Origin: Pleodorina starrii
Taxonomy: Eukaryota; Chlorophyta; Chlorophyceae; Chlamydomonadales; Volvocaceae
Length of the DNA stretch: 64,000 bases
Assembly (NCBI GenBank): GCA_030267565.1
Contig: BRXU01000003.1
Location: forward strand, 4,501,001 to 4,565,000
Reading direction: 5' to 3'
The notes under the pieces are model-generated. The model saw only the letters and a program-made list of their open reading frames with translations. It was not told the origin of the DNA and did no database searches. Position 1 is the stretch's first letter; each line of letters starts with the position of its first letter. Below, piece after piece: positions 36,292 to 45,777 of the stretch. The position numbers were made by a program, and so were the translations under genes.

Positions 36292-37835
36292 CTCAAGTTA
36301 AAAAGGCGTTCTTTCGGCCGCGCGAGATGGCCAAAGCGGAGTGTCGTAAGCTGGAAGACAATCTGAGCTGAGCTTGCGAACTAATTGAAAATCCAAAATG
36401 GGTCCACAACGCACAAATTGGAGTAAATGTCTGGCAACGGGAGTAGATGTATACGCTGGGACGCTATTATGGTACTGCAAAACCAAGGTTTTGACTCCGA
36501 TGTCTACAGCTGCACATGGATTTGGTTGAAGTTATTAGGATGGTTGATAGCCTGGCACACATGTGTGGGGTAATAACATGATATTGCCCCACTATATCCC
36601 CGCTCAGTCCCCGCTTGTCCCGTACGTTTGCCTCTCCACAGCCTAACCAACAACCAGCGATCCCGGGCCCCAACACCCTCGGGTCTAGTCGGGCCGCTGC
36701 CACAAGACAACGCCCAACCTCCATCGCACTGAACGCCGCCAGCGCAATCACGACGTGGTACGGTAACACGCACAACCGTCCGCATATACGAGGACACAGG
36801 GGCGCCGGGTGCATGCCCATATTGCCCACCACGAACCCATCACTCGCAGGGTAACGGAGGTCAATGTAAAAATACTCGGCGGGACCTCCGCTTGACAGGT
36901 GCATTAGCCTTTGCCGCGGTGGTTGCACCCTGCCAAAAGGCTCGTCGTTCGCCCTTGACCAGGCGACATAAGGCTTCAGCGGTGTTAATGCAGGGGCCCT
37001 GGCTTGTGGCTTTGCAATTAATAACACATGGCCTCGTGGCAGTGCGGCGGTGCGCAAGCGGGGTTTCTGCGCAAAGTACGGCAACATACGGCGGGGATAT
37101 GCTTACAGGACCAGGCCTAGCTGAATCTGAGGGGGCGATTCCGCTGCTGCCGGTTGACCCTGAAAGCCGCGGCTCGCCGCGTCGCGCGCCCAGCCGGGCC
37201 CGATACGTCGAGATATCAGTCAGGCCGGCACCGGTGTCTTCGCCGTGCCGCTCCCTCAATGGGGCCTGACAGGGCCCACAAACTGCGGTTACGGAGTTTA
37301 TGGCGCGCCGAGTTTTGCCTCCGGCCCTAGCTCACGAAACGAAACGGCGCTTTCGGACGACCCACGGGTGTCCTCGCGCCAGTGCAGCCTCCCAGAAACA
37401 ACTAAATCCAATGACACACTTGGATAGGACACGCAGCTTCTCGGAATGCGGTGAAGGCAATGTCTTGTCGGCCCAAGCACGGCACACACGCAGGCGCCAC
37501 AACTCGTAAACACGGCAGCTTGGATTTGGGGCACGACAGCCCCTGAGCCATTGCCCTGTAGTCTCCCCTTTAGCCCAGTGTCCCCCGCAGGGCACAGCCC
37601 CCCGCTGCTCTCTCACCACACACAGACTCGCACGCACAGCAACGCCACTTGCCTCTGCACATCCAAAGTCATGGCGCGAAGGTGCTGTACTACATCGAAC
37701 CTCAAGTGGGTCCAGAGCCCATTGTGGCCCCTGCTGCTGTGGTCGTTTTAGCAGGGGTGGCTCTCATGCATGTCTGGTTCTCCGGGAGTGCTCGGCTTCC
37801 GCAGCCTCACCAGCAGCGGTGGCACCCGGGAGTTA
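36292..37835. repeat. Spacer C-D of the array, shortened
   Basis: Contains the 5' flank of copy C (to about 36520, matching copy A), a short remnant of the large middle block, and the blocks also seen at 32564-32800 and 33352-33860. The 28120-28660-type block is missing, which largely explains the shorter distance between C and D. Includes the open frame at 36467-37087. Confidence 0.75.
36467..37087 (-). CDS. Uncertain 206-codon open frame in the C-D spacer
   Basis: ATG-started frame with a hydrophobic middle (GFVVGNMGMHP, then LPYHVVIALAAFSAMEVGR) preceded by a Pro/Arg-rich part. The same DNA in the A-B and B-C spacers is frameshifted: near GFVVG they have two bases fewer. The 3' part runs into DNA belonging to another block. 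It could be a fossil exon of a membrane protein carried in the duplicated unit, or a chance frame in repeated GC-rich DNA. No family recognised. Confidence 0.15.
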   Translation of the reverse strand: MLPYFAQKPRLRTAALPRGHVLLIAKPQARAPALTPLKPYVAWSRANDEPFGRVQPPRQRLMHLSSGGPAEYFYIDLRYPASDGFVVGNMGMHPAPLCPRICGRLCVLPYHVVIALAAFSAMEVGRCLVAAARLDPRVLGPGIAGCWLGCGEANVRDKRGLSGDIVGQYHVITPHMCARLSTILITSTKSMCSCRHRSQNLGFAVP

Positions 37836-40097
37836 TCACTCGCCGGTGCTGCCCTTGATTACCAGCATCTCTACGGGCGACCTATCCCCCAGCCCGCAGC
37901 CTATTTCAACCAGCAGACGCAGCCGCTCCGCCGGGCTGCCGCCCGCGCCGCTGTCCCAGAACGCCTGGACCGCCTGTGTTGCGGGACCCGGGGGAAGGTG
38001 GAACCATGCGCGCCCATGTAAGGGTCATGGACAAAGATCAGCAATCCAAAAATCCATTGGCCCCGAGGATGTAAGGGCGGACGACTAAAAGGCTATTTGG
38101 TGGCTTGCAGGCATCAACCGCGCATAAACCGGTAGATGCGACGGGATGTGTAGGAGAGTTCGAAGATAGCCCATAGTGCCCAGGGGAGCGTCTCCAGGGA
38201 CGCTGCCCCATCACGTCACCAGGAATTGCACAGATGCCACTGTTACCGGTAGTTGCGGGTCGCGAGACACATCCCTAAGACAGTGGCAGGTAGGGACACC
38301 TTAAGGACCTGGGTAAAAGCAGGAACCCTCACGTACCCTGCTCAGCTGAGTGCACCAAAAGTAGTCCGTACTGGGGAGCCGTCTGTACACTTGTACGGCA
38401 TCATCGGTGCTCAACCAACCCGCTACGAGCGCCGCGCGCGCCGCCGCCGCCATCGCCGCCGCGCCTTCTGCCGTGCGGCAGCGCAGCAGGACGGCGCTGA
38501 CGGAGGGCACCAGAACGAAATCCTCCACTTGCTGCCAGCGCGGCTCGCCGCTGCCGGTCGCCGGGGGCAGTGCAGCCGCCGCCTGCTTAACCAGGGCCAC
38601 CAGCCAGCTACGCAGTGCTCCGGGCACCGAGGCCAGCGACGCGACCAGCGGGCTCTGGATCCGCACGATCGGCTCGTGGTTGTGGCCGGCGCTGTTGTCC
38701 CCAGGCGCGAGAGCCGCAGCGCTGCCGCCCGACGCTGCCGCCTCTGCCGCCGCCTCATCGGCCCCGAGCAACCGCAGCATCAGCTCCGGAACTATGGAAA
38801 CTAGCTGCGGGCCGTGCATAGACGGCCAGTCGAGATCAGGCAAGGTCATTGCGGGCCGCTGCCCCGCGGCCGCCTCCGCAGCGCTCAAATCGTTGAGCCA
38901 CATACGCAGGTACTCGTCGCCATCCATAAGGTCCAACTCGTCGCCCTTCCAGCGTTTCCTGTACCCGAAACTCATTGCCTTGGGAACCAACATCAGCGAG
39001 TTGATGGCGCGCATGACCCGCTCAACCGAGCAGGTGGGCCAAACTGTCAACTCGTATAGCTCGCAGGCGCTGAGATCGAGGTGCAGGGCCATATCGCGCA
39101 GCTGCTGAAGGTCCTCCACCTCCTCCAACCCCTCGTTGCGGGGTATGTGGATATCCGCAAGCTGTAGCCTGCGCAGTCTTGGACGCAGCGGGGCAAGCAG
39201 CCTGCGCGTGAACTCGGCGGCTTCCCGAACCTCCGCCATATCGTCCAGACGCAGCTCCGTGACATGGCCGTGCATCAGGGTGAAGGTCCCCTCACACGGG
39301 CCCAATGTGTAAAGGCTCAAGGTCTGCAGGCTGGGCGGCGGGTTGCGCAGGAACGCCGCCAGGGCGTCGTACGCCTCGTCGTCGAGATTGATATGGATGC
39401 CCACTGTCTGCAGCACCCGCATCTGCGGCGCGGCGGACGCGAGCCACGCCACACCACGCGTGTCGGAATTGTTGTCCCTGTCCCTCAAGCGCAGGTGCTG
39501 CAGGCGATGTCCCAGCGAACCCACCGCGCGTGACAGCCTGCAGTTGCCGTCCAGCGCAAGCGACTCCAGGTGCGACAGCGACGCGAGGGCGTCGGACAGG
39601 AGCTGCTTGGACGGCGGCGCTTCGGAAAGAGGCAGGCCAAGCTTGAGGCTGCGCAGCCTGACGAGCGACCGGAGGGTCGCCGCCAGGGTTCCAGTTGCGT
39701 CCACACCCAGCTGTGTATCCGCCGTCAAGTACACCTCGTACTTGAGCTCGACGTCCGTTATGCGCAGCAGGCACTCCGGCGGCTGTCCGAGGAACGGGCT
39801 GACGAGGCAAAGGACGTAGTTCTGGACAACTCTGTGGGCAGTGGTTACATGGATCGTTGCCAGCCTTGGCCAGCGCCAGAGTGGGAAGATCTGTCCCCTC
39901 TCGAGGAGGTCTAACGAATCGACTCGCAGCTTTAGGCTGGTTACGCTGCCGTCAACTGCCTCCCGAAGAGCCTTGAATGCCAGGCGCGCGGAGCGCAGTG
40001 CTCCGTCGGGCCCACGCAGTGCCTCGACAAGATTGTCCTTCCCAGGCATGCACAACTGCTCGAGGACAGTCAGGATTGAAGTCGTGCTTCTTGCCAT
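37836..40097 (-). CDS. F-box-like/leucine-rich-repeat protein, array copy D
   Basis: Two exons, 40097-38337 (587 codons) and 37973-37836 (45 residues and stop); 632 residues. The most divergent copy: its start is MARSTTSIL, it has extra residues after the second LRR region (TADTQLG), and its loop is WKGDELDLMDGDEYLRMW followed by an Ala-rich stretch rather than a pure Asp/Glu run. Donor, acceptor and terminal exon (GDRSPVEMLVIKG) match the array. Its upstream DNA is not the shared 5' flank, so D marks the array edge and may be the oldest member or have a different promoter. Open throughout. Function inferred only from the F-box-like/LRR layout. Confidence 0.8.
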
Positions 40098-41268
40098 CTT
40101 CCTGGGAGCGATCTTCCCCCCGATTGCATAAGAATGGCCGAAGAACGTGGTTTCGGGGTTAGAGTCGTAGAAATGGATGACAAATGGGCGTGAAGGCGAG
40201 GAGACGCGAAGACGAGCAGGCTATCGGTTTCGTGGTTGCTGTAAACTCGATAAGGTCCTTTATTCATAAGCCACAGCGCACGAAAAAGTGGAAGCGCCAA
40301 GGAATGGGAGGAAATGGGCGCCGTTCATTCAACAAATAGCGACGAGCTACTCCTAGCTACTACTAACTTTGCCCACGCCATCTGTCCACATCCGCCATGG
40401 GTGTGGCCAAAGATCAAGTAGCTCGTCGCTATGGTTGTGGTTATGGTCCAGCTTGCGCAGTTGTTTCATTTTATCGCCACTTTACCCGATCTCTTCGGTC
40501 ACCAGGCGTCACACAGCCAGTCTGGAAGTCGTAATCGCTTGCACCCGCGCCCCAACGTAAACCTCACGAACGGTTGTGTCAGTCTAGCTTGAATTTACAA
40601 GCTTCTGCACAGGGTTGAGGAAAGAATGCACTTAATGGGAGCGTGCCAGCAACCGGTGCAAAAAGGCTCGTCGCGCACTGTCGCTCGCCCTTGAGCAGAT
40701 TAAGCCCAGGGCGGGAGGGAGCCCTGGTTAAGCCCCAGCGGCACCAACACAGGTCCCCAAAATAGAAAGCGCCCGGTCTGCTGTCTGCTGGTGGAATGCG
40801 CAAGGTGTTTCCCCTTTTCTGGTCCATGGTGCGGCGTATCGGGGGCCAGGGAACATATGTGGCCGAACTTGAGAGCGCCGACAGGCTACCGAAGCAAGTT
40901 GGTGCGGCTTCAAATCCAGCATGGCGGAGGAATCTCAAAAAATCTTATAGTCTTGATCGTTTGGGGTTTTCCGCTTGGCACAGAGCGGGTAGCTGGAATC
41001 TGAGCGTCAATCGCTCGCCAAAGCTAGTAATCAACTGTCACAGTTGATCAACTGTACGTACGGCTTTACGACACATAACCAGCGAAGGCAGGGAACAGCC
41101 GACGTGTGGAACCCTAATGGTATGTACGCGAATTAGAATAAGTAGTATACAGATCGCCGGGGTTGTCATCGGCAGTCATCTATTCGGGGGGGGCTTTCTA
41201 CCGACCCGCAATCGTAAAACGTTCTAAAGTATTTGAAATTAAATACATAATTAAACTTTCAAAGGATT
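40098..41268. other. Intergenic region between the array and the BAH genes
   Basis: About 1.2 kb holding two divergent promoters. 40663-40698 resembles part of the array spacers (aaaaggctcgtcg then cgcccttga). A 19-base near-palindrome lies at 41030-41048. The last 50 bases before the BAH start are strongly AT-rich, as expected of a core promoter or 5' UTR. No gene recognised. Confidence 0.5.
41030..41048. repeat. Near-perfect palindrome upstream of the first BAH gene
   Basis: Nine-base arms (atcaactgt / acagttgat) around a single base, about 220 bases upstream of the start codon. Such symmetry can be a dimeric regulator site, but nothing else supports that. Confidence 0.4.
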
Positions 41269-44200
41269 ATGGGGAAAGCAAGGGTGAAACGCAAAGCGGC
41301 CGAGGAGGAGGAGGAGATGGCCGACGACTCGGAGGAGAGCGATGATGACGACAGCGCAGGCGAGGGTATAGATGAGAATGACTTGGAGCGAGATTCAACG
41401 GGCAAGCTGACGGTATGGCGAAAGCAGACCTGACACCTCGTCGTGGCATTGGGGACAGTGATACCCAAACCGGGCGTGAAACCCAAACCGGGTGAAGGCG
41501 CAGCGAGAAGAAAAACCCATCGGTGCTACCCTGTTAGCTCCTCAGCTGGCGAAAGTCATCTGCGCGCTCTCGTGCGGGACCCTGCGTTGTCGTCCCTTAC
41601 CAGCGCCGGTTGTGCCATGAGCTTCAACCCGGGGCATGTCCCCAGACCTCTTTTGACACAAGCAATGCCGCACTGCATGTTCACCTGCGGTTCATAGCAG
41701 CCCTCCGTTCGCGGCCCTAAGTTCGCAGCCTAGCTGCCCGCTTCCGACTCTCGCCTCCTCCGTGCCCCCGGCCGCACCCGCCCATGACCCGCACATCCGC
41801 TTGCCAATGTGCCAATACACATAAGGGCGTCCGCATCTCCAACTCGTACGTGGAAGCCAAAAAAAACTACTTCCTGAGGCGCTTTTCCATGGTGCTGGTG
41901 CAAGGTGGGTACTGGCGGGCCGCGCGTTCGACAGGAGAGGCAGCACCCGAGCACCGGCAAGGGCCCCTTACCCCCGCCCTGTCGGCATCCCAACCCAATC
42001 ACCATCTCCTGCTCTCCGCCGCGGCGCCCCCGAGCGCGATGACACGGAGGGCCGTGGAGCGACCACCCCACCCCACCCCACCCCCCTGCTGGCCCGCCAC
42101 CGAAACAGCCGTCTTGAGCAGCCCCCGAGGCCCCCCTCCGTCTGGACCGCGGCCCTGACACTGGACTCCCTGGAGTGCACACCAAGAGCTCTCCCTCACT
42201 CGCACCGCCCTGACCCCGCCCGGATGGATGCAAGGCGATTCCCCAAACCCAGTAGACTCTCCGAACCAGCGCCTTCTGCAGCCGCCAGCCGCCAGTCTCT
42301 GCCCCAGGAGACTCACAACTTGACCTCCGCGGTCCTCCGCCTCCCCCTGTGTCCCCCTCGCCTCGGCGGCACGATAAAACACCACTCTTCGGCGGCACAG
42401 CGGGCGAGAACGAGCACAAGTTCCTGGGTTTCATCCGGGAGGTGGGTTTCATCCGGGAGCGTGGCCGCAGACCGGGAGCCTGGGAAGAGCCGTTCGTCTC
42501 CCTTCAGTCTCCTCCTGCAGTCCCCCGGGCTGACTGGCATGTTGTCCTCACAACCCCCGTCTACCCCCTCTCCCTCTCCTCTGGACTGTTGTTTTTTGTT
42601 CTATTCTCTAAATCCCCCATCTTCCGTCTCATTTCAGTCTCACGGCCTCATACCCTTTTCCTTTCCTGCTCCGCTGCATGCTTCTGCTGCATCCTTCTGC
42701 TGGCGCAGCTGGTTGAGAAGCCCGACGACGTGGAGGCGCTCATCTGCTGGTTCTACCGCGCCTCCGATGTGAAGGAGGTGCCGCCAGACCTGGTCATCTG
42801 CCGGGCACGCATGGAGGGCAAGCACGGCGGCGGCGACAAGGGCCGATTCAAGGAGGTGAGGCTGAAGGAGGGCTTTCGCTGCACCTTGGGTGCGCTGAAC
42901 TTGATCTCCGGGATGGGTGCCGGCGTGAAGCTGACCGGCACCGTGCCGCAGCGTGGAGTGGCGCGCGGCCTCCATCCGTCGATCCATCGGGCGGCAGAGA
43001 GGCAGGCAGGGAGGGAGGCAGGGAGGCAATGGCACCAGCAGCGTGAAGAGGGCGCTACAGGGCGGGGAGAGCGGTCCAGTGACAGGGACCGCGGGAGGGG
43101 AGAGGGGAGAAGGGAGTGAAGGAGTCGGTGCTGCGGCTCGCCTTCGGCTGGGAGGGGGAGGGCGCCCGCCTCGCCTCACGTTGGGCATGCCCTCGCCCCA
43201 CTCCCAGCCCCGCCCCAACCCCAACCCCGCCCCGGACCCCGGCCTGCAGTTGTTCTTCTCCAACCACTGCGACATGATTTCCGTACAGTCCGTCATGCAC
43301 CCAATTAAGGTAAGGTACGTAATCTAGGATCGCTTTATGGACTGTTTTGAACGCCCAAGCGCCGTACTGTGCCGTACCCATGCGCCTATCTTCAGAGAGT
43401 CCCCGGAGCAATGTGGGTCGGGCGGGGGACGGTTTGCTCGCGGAGGGAAAAACGGTCGGCCCGCAGCCAGGTAAGCGAGGAGGCGACGTTGGCCTGGGGA
43501 TGCACTGGGGAGCTCTGGGCGCCGGGCCTCCCCTCGTTTCCCTTCCCGCCCGCCCCTTGTGGCCACCGCCTGGGCAACGTGTGGCCCCCTCCGTCCTCGC
43601 CGTGCTCACCACATTCGGTTGCCCCACCGTTGCCTGCGCAACCGCAAACCGCAGCTTCATCGGAGGTTGCCTTTCCCAATGTTTGGAATACCGGATACGG
43701 CTCCGGCCCAGGGCGTCGAACTCCACCCGAAATCTCCTCGTCCCCGTGCACGGGGGTATATGTGAACCGCTCTGGTGCGTGGTGCCGCGGCTGCCCTCCC
43801 TGTGCGCAGGTGTGGCTGCTGCCCAGTGAGTCGTTGGATCCGGTGACGGTGCCGCCCGAGGCTGGGCCGTTGGCGGCGGCGGCAGCGGCGGCGGGCCACG
43901 CGCCGCTGCTGCCGGGCTTCGTCTGCCGCCGGATGTACGACACACAGAACCGGGAACTGTTCCCGCTGTCCGAGATCCCGTCGCGGCGGAAGAAGCTGGG
44001 CGAGTGGCCGTGGCTGTTTGACGATGTAAGGTGATATTCTGCGATACGTGTGAGCTGGGAGGCGACAGCCGCCACTGCCGTCAGCGCCTCTGCCACGCGC
44101 CTTGCCGTACTGCCACGCCACTCAGAACGGAGAGACTTCCCCAAAAACCCAAACGAGTGTTTCGCCCTGACTGTTTTCCCCCGGCCACTGGCTGTCACGG

Positions 44201-44485
44201 CATGGTACTGCACGGTACGGCACTGCCGTGCAGGTGGCGGAGCTGCTCCGTCGCAGCGAGGTGGAGCGGCAGGAGTGCATGCGGGAGTGGGTGCGCAAGT
44301 GCCAGATGCGGGCGGCGAGGGCGGGCGCCGAGGCAGGTGAGGGGGAGGGAAGCAGCGGGTGGCGCCAGGTGCGAGGGGGCCAGCGGCGTGCACGCATGCA
44401 ACGGAGGCGAGGACAGGCGGCGGAATTCGGGGCTTGCTTGTTTGGCGGTGCATGCGCGCCGAAGCCCGTTATAGCGTTGCGCTGA
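41269..44485 (+). CDS. BAH-domain protein, tandem copy 1
   Basis: Seven exons: 41269-41412, 41826-41904, 42401-42441, 42709-42855, 43250-43309, 43810-44025, 44234-44485 (939 nt, 312 residues). The N-terminus is basic (GKARVKRK) then highly acidic (to residue 48). Residues about 50-220 form a bromo-adjacent homology domain: VRISNSYVEAK, then KFLGFIRE, CWFYRASD, LFFSNHCDMISVQSV and FVCRRMYDTQN, the usual BAH order of strand, WFYRPED-like motif, SNH motif and C-x-Y-D motif. BAH domains bind nucleosomes or histone tails in chromatin proteins; no other domain is seen. A coiled-coil/basic tail (VERQECMREWVRKCQMRAAR) follows. The last about 40 residues past SSGW are not in copy 2 and may be run-on; a GTGAGG donor just before would allow a different end. 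Confidence 0.8.
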
Positions 44486-45777
44486 CCTGCAGCTCTTGCC
44501 GGCGCGCTTTTTGCGCGATTGCGCGCGCAGGCAAAGGGGAGGCCGGTGCAAAGGGGTGACCGGCGGCTCTAGTCTCGACCTTCATTCAGATCTGGCAGCT
44601 GGTGAGGCGCTTGTGGGGCTCTGGAGTTCGCGCGCATCGCAGTGCGTTGCAGTCTTGGAACTCCCCGCCGTGCATACAAGGCAGCGGACAGCCAGCCGAG
44701 CCTCGGGCCGTTGGGGGCTGCCCTCCAGGCGGTGGGCTTCGGTCGCAGCAGGGCCAGGTGCGGTGCGCACACAGGCGATCCCGCTGGGTACACTGAAAAT
44801 GAGCCTCATTCGAACACGAGGCATCGCAGGTTGTTGTTGTTGCGGGCACGGGCACGGGCCGCGTCGCGCGGAAGAGACGCCTGGAGGGGGCGACCATGCA
44901 GACATGGCCCTGACCATGCCCGCTGTCGCGTGTGATGGACGGCAGACAGTTGGAGAGGCACAGGTGGCGTGGCGCTTACCAAGCGTCAGGTTGCATGTCT
45001 TAATGCGACACGTCACGATCGCGACTTATAACGGGGTCTCGAGAAAGCTAGCGGATCCGATTGGGTACGGGGGCGGGCGGGTGGTGGGGCTGTAAGGCGG
45101 CGGGGAACGGCGCGGCGCAGTTGGCTGGATGGCTCTGGCCGGGGGCCGCAGCAGCGGTCCGCCGCTGACGTGCTGAACGCGCGACACGAGTGCGCATTAA
45201 CTTTAGCATCCACTTCATGATTTGTGGAGGTCTTGAATTCCTTTTTGATTTTCCTAGGTTTTGCTGGGTCACAGGGTCACAGCGATGCCGCAAGGCACGC
45301 GCTTTGCGGCGACTTGCGCGCAGTTGGATTCCTTGCTGTGTTTCGATCGGTCCGTCGGCATTATGATTGATGTCGCTCCGCGAGACGCTTTGCGTAACGT
45401 ACGCTTTATGGTTCCCGGAAGACATGACAGGGTTTGCGCATTCGTGCGCCCGTCCAGCGCGCTCTAACTCTTACGTGGTGAAGTGAACCGCGCGGATGGA
45501 AAGCCCCTGGCCCTGCAACTTTAATCGCCCATCCTAAATTTCTCCTGCTTTGTTGCCATAGTTATCATGCCCGGTGGCTTAAGGATGGGTTTGCTTTGGT
45601 TGTGGCGAGTACGCGACGCGTCGAATCCAAGCGCTCCGCGATTGCCCAACGGCTCAAGGCGACGGCGATCGCCCGAGGAGGGGCCGCCCTCAACCATGTT
45701 GCCTGGTTTCAGTAAATGATTAAACGACAACATCTAGACTGGATAAACAGCTTTATTACATCGTGACAAGCTAAGCG
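44486..45777. other. Region between the two BAH genes
   Basis: About 1.3 kb holding the 3' UTR of copy 1 and the promoter of copy 2. A TGTAA at 45091-45095 is a likely poly(A) signal for copy 1, about 600 bases past its stop. No coding exon recognised. Confidence 0.45.
45091..45095 (+). terminator. Candidate TGTAA poly(A) signal of BAH copy 1
   Basis: TGTAA on the coding strand about 600 bases past the stop. Position fits a volvocine 3' UTR; the motif is short. Confidence 0.4.

Larger units (their letters stand above)
23947..40097 (-). repeat. Tandem array of four F-box-like/LRR genes (copies A-D)
   Basis: Four same-strand paralogues at 23947-26190, 29201-31417, 34059-36291 and 37836-40097. 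Start-to-start distances are 5227, 4874 and 3806 bases. Each has one long first exon of about 1.7 kb, an intron of 355-366 bases with donor GTACGT, and a terminal exon of exactly 138 bases. The spacers between A-B, B-C and C-D are also mutually similar in blocks, so the duplicated unit was gene plus flank. Block loss, a premature stop in B and a small element in the A-B spacer account for the length differences I could trace. Confidence 0.95.
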
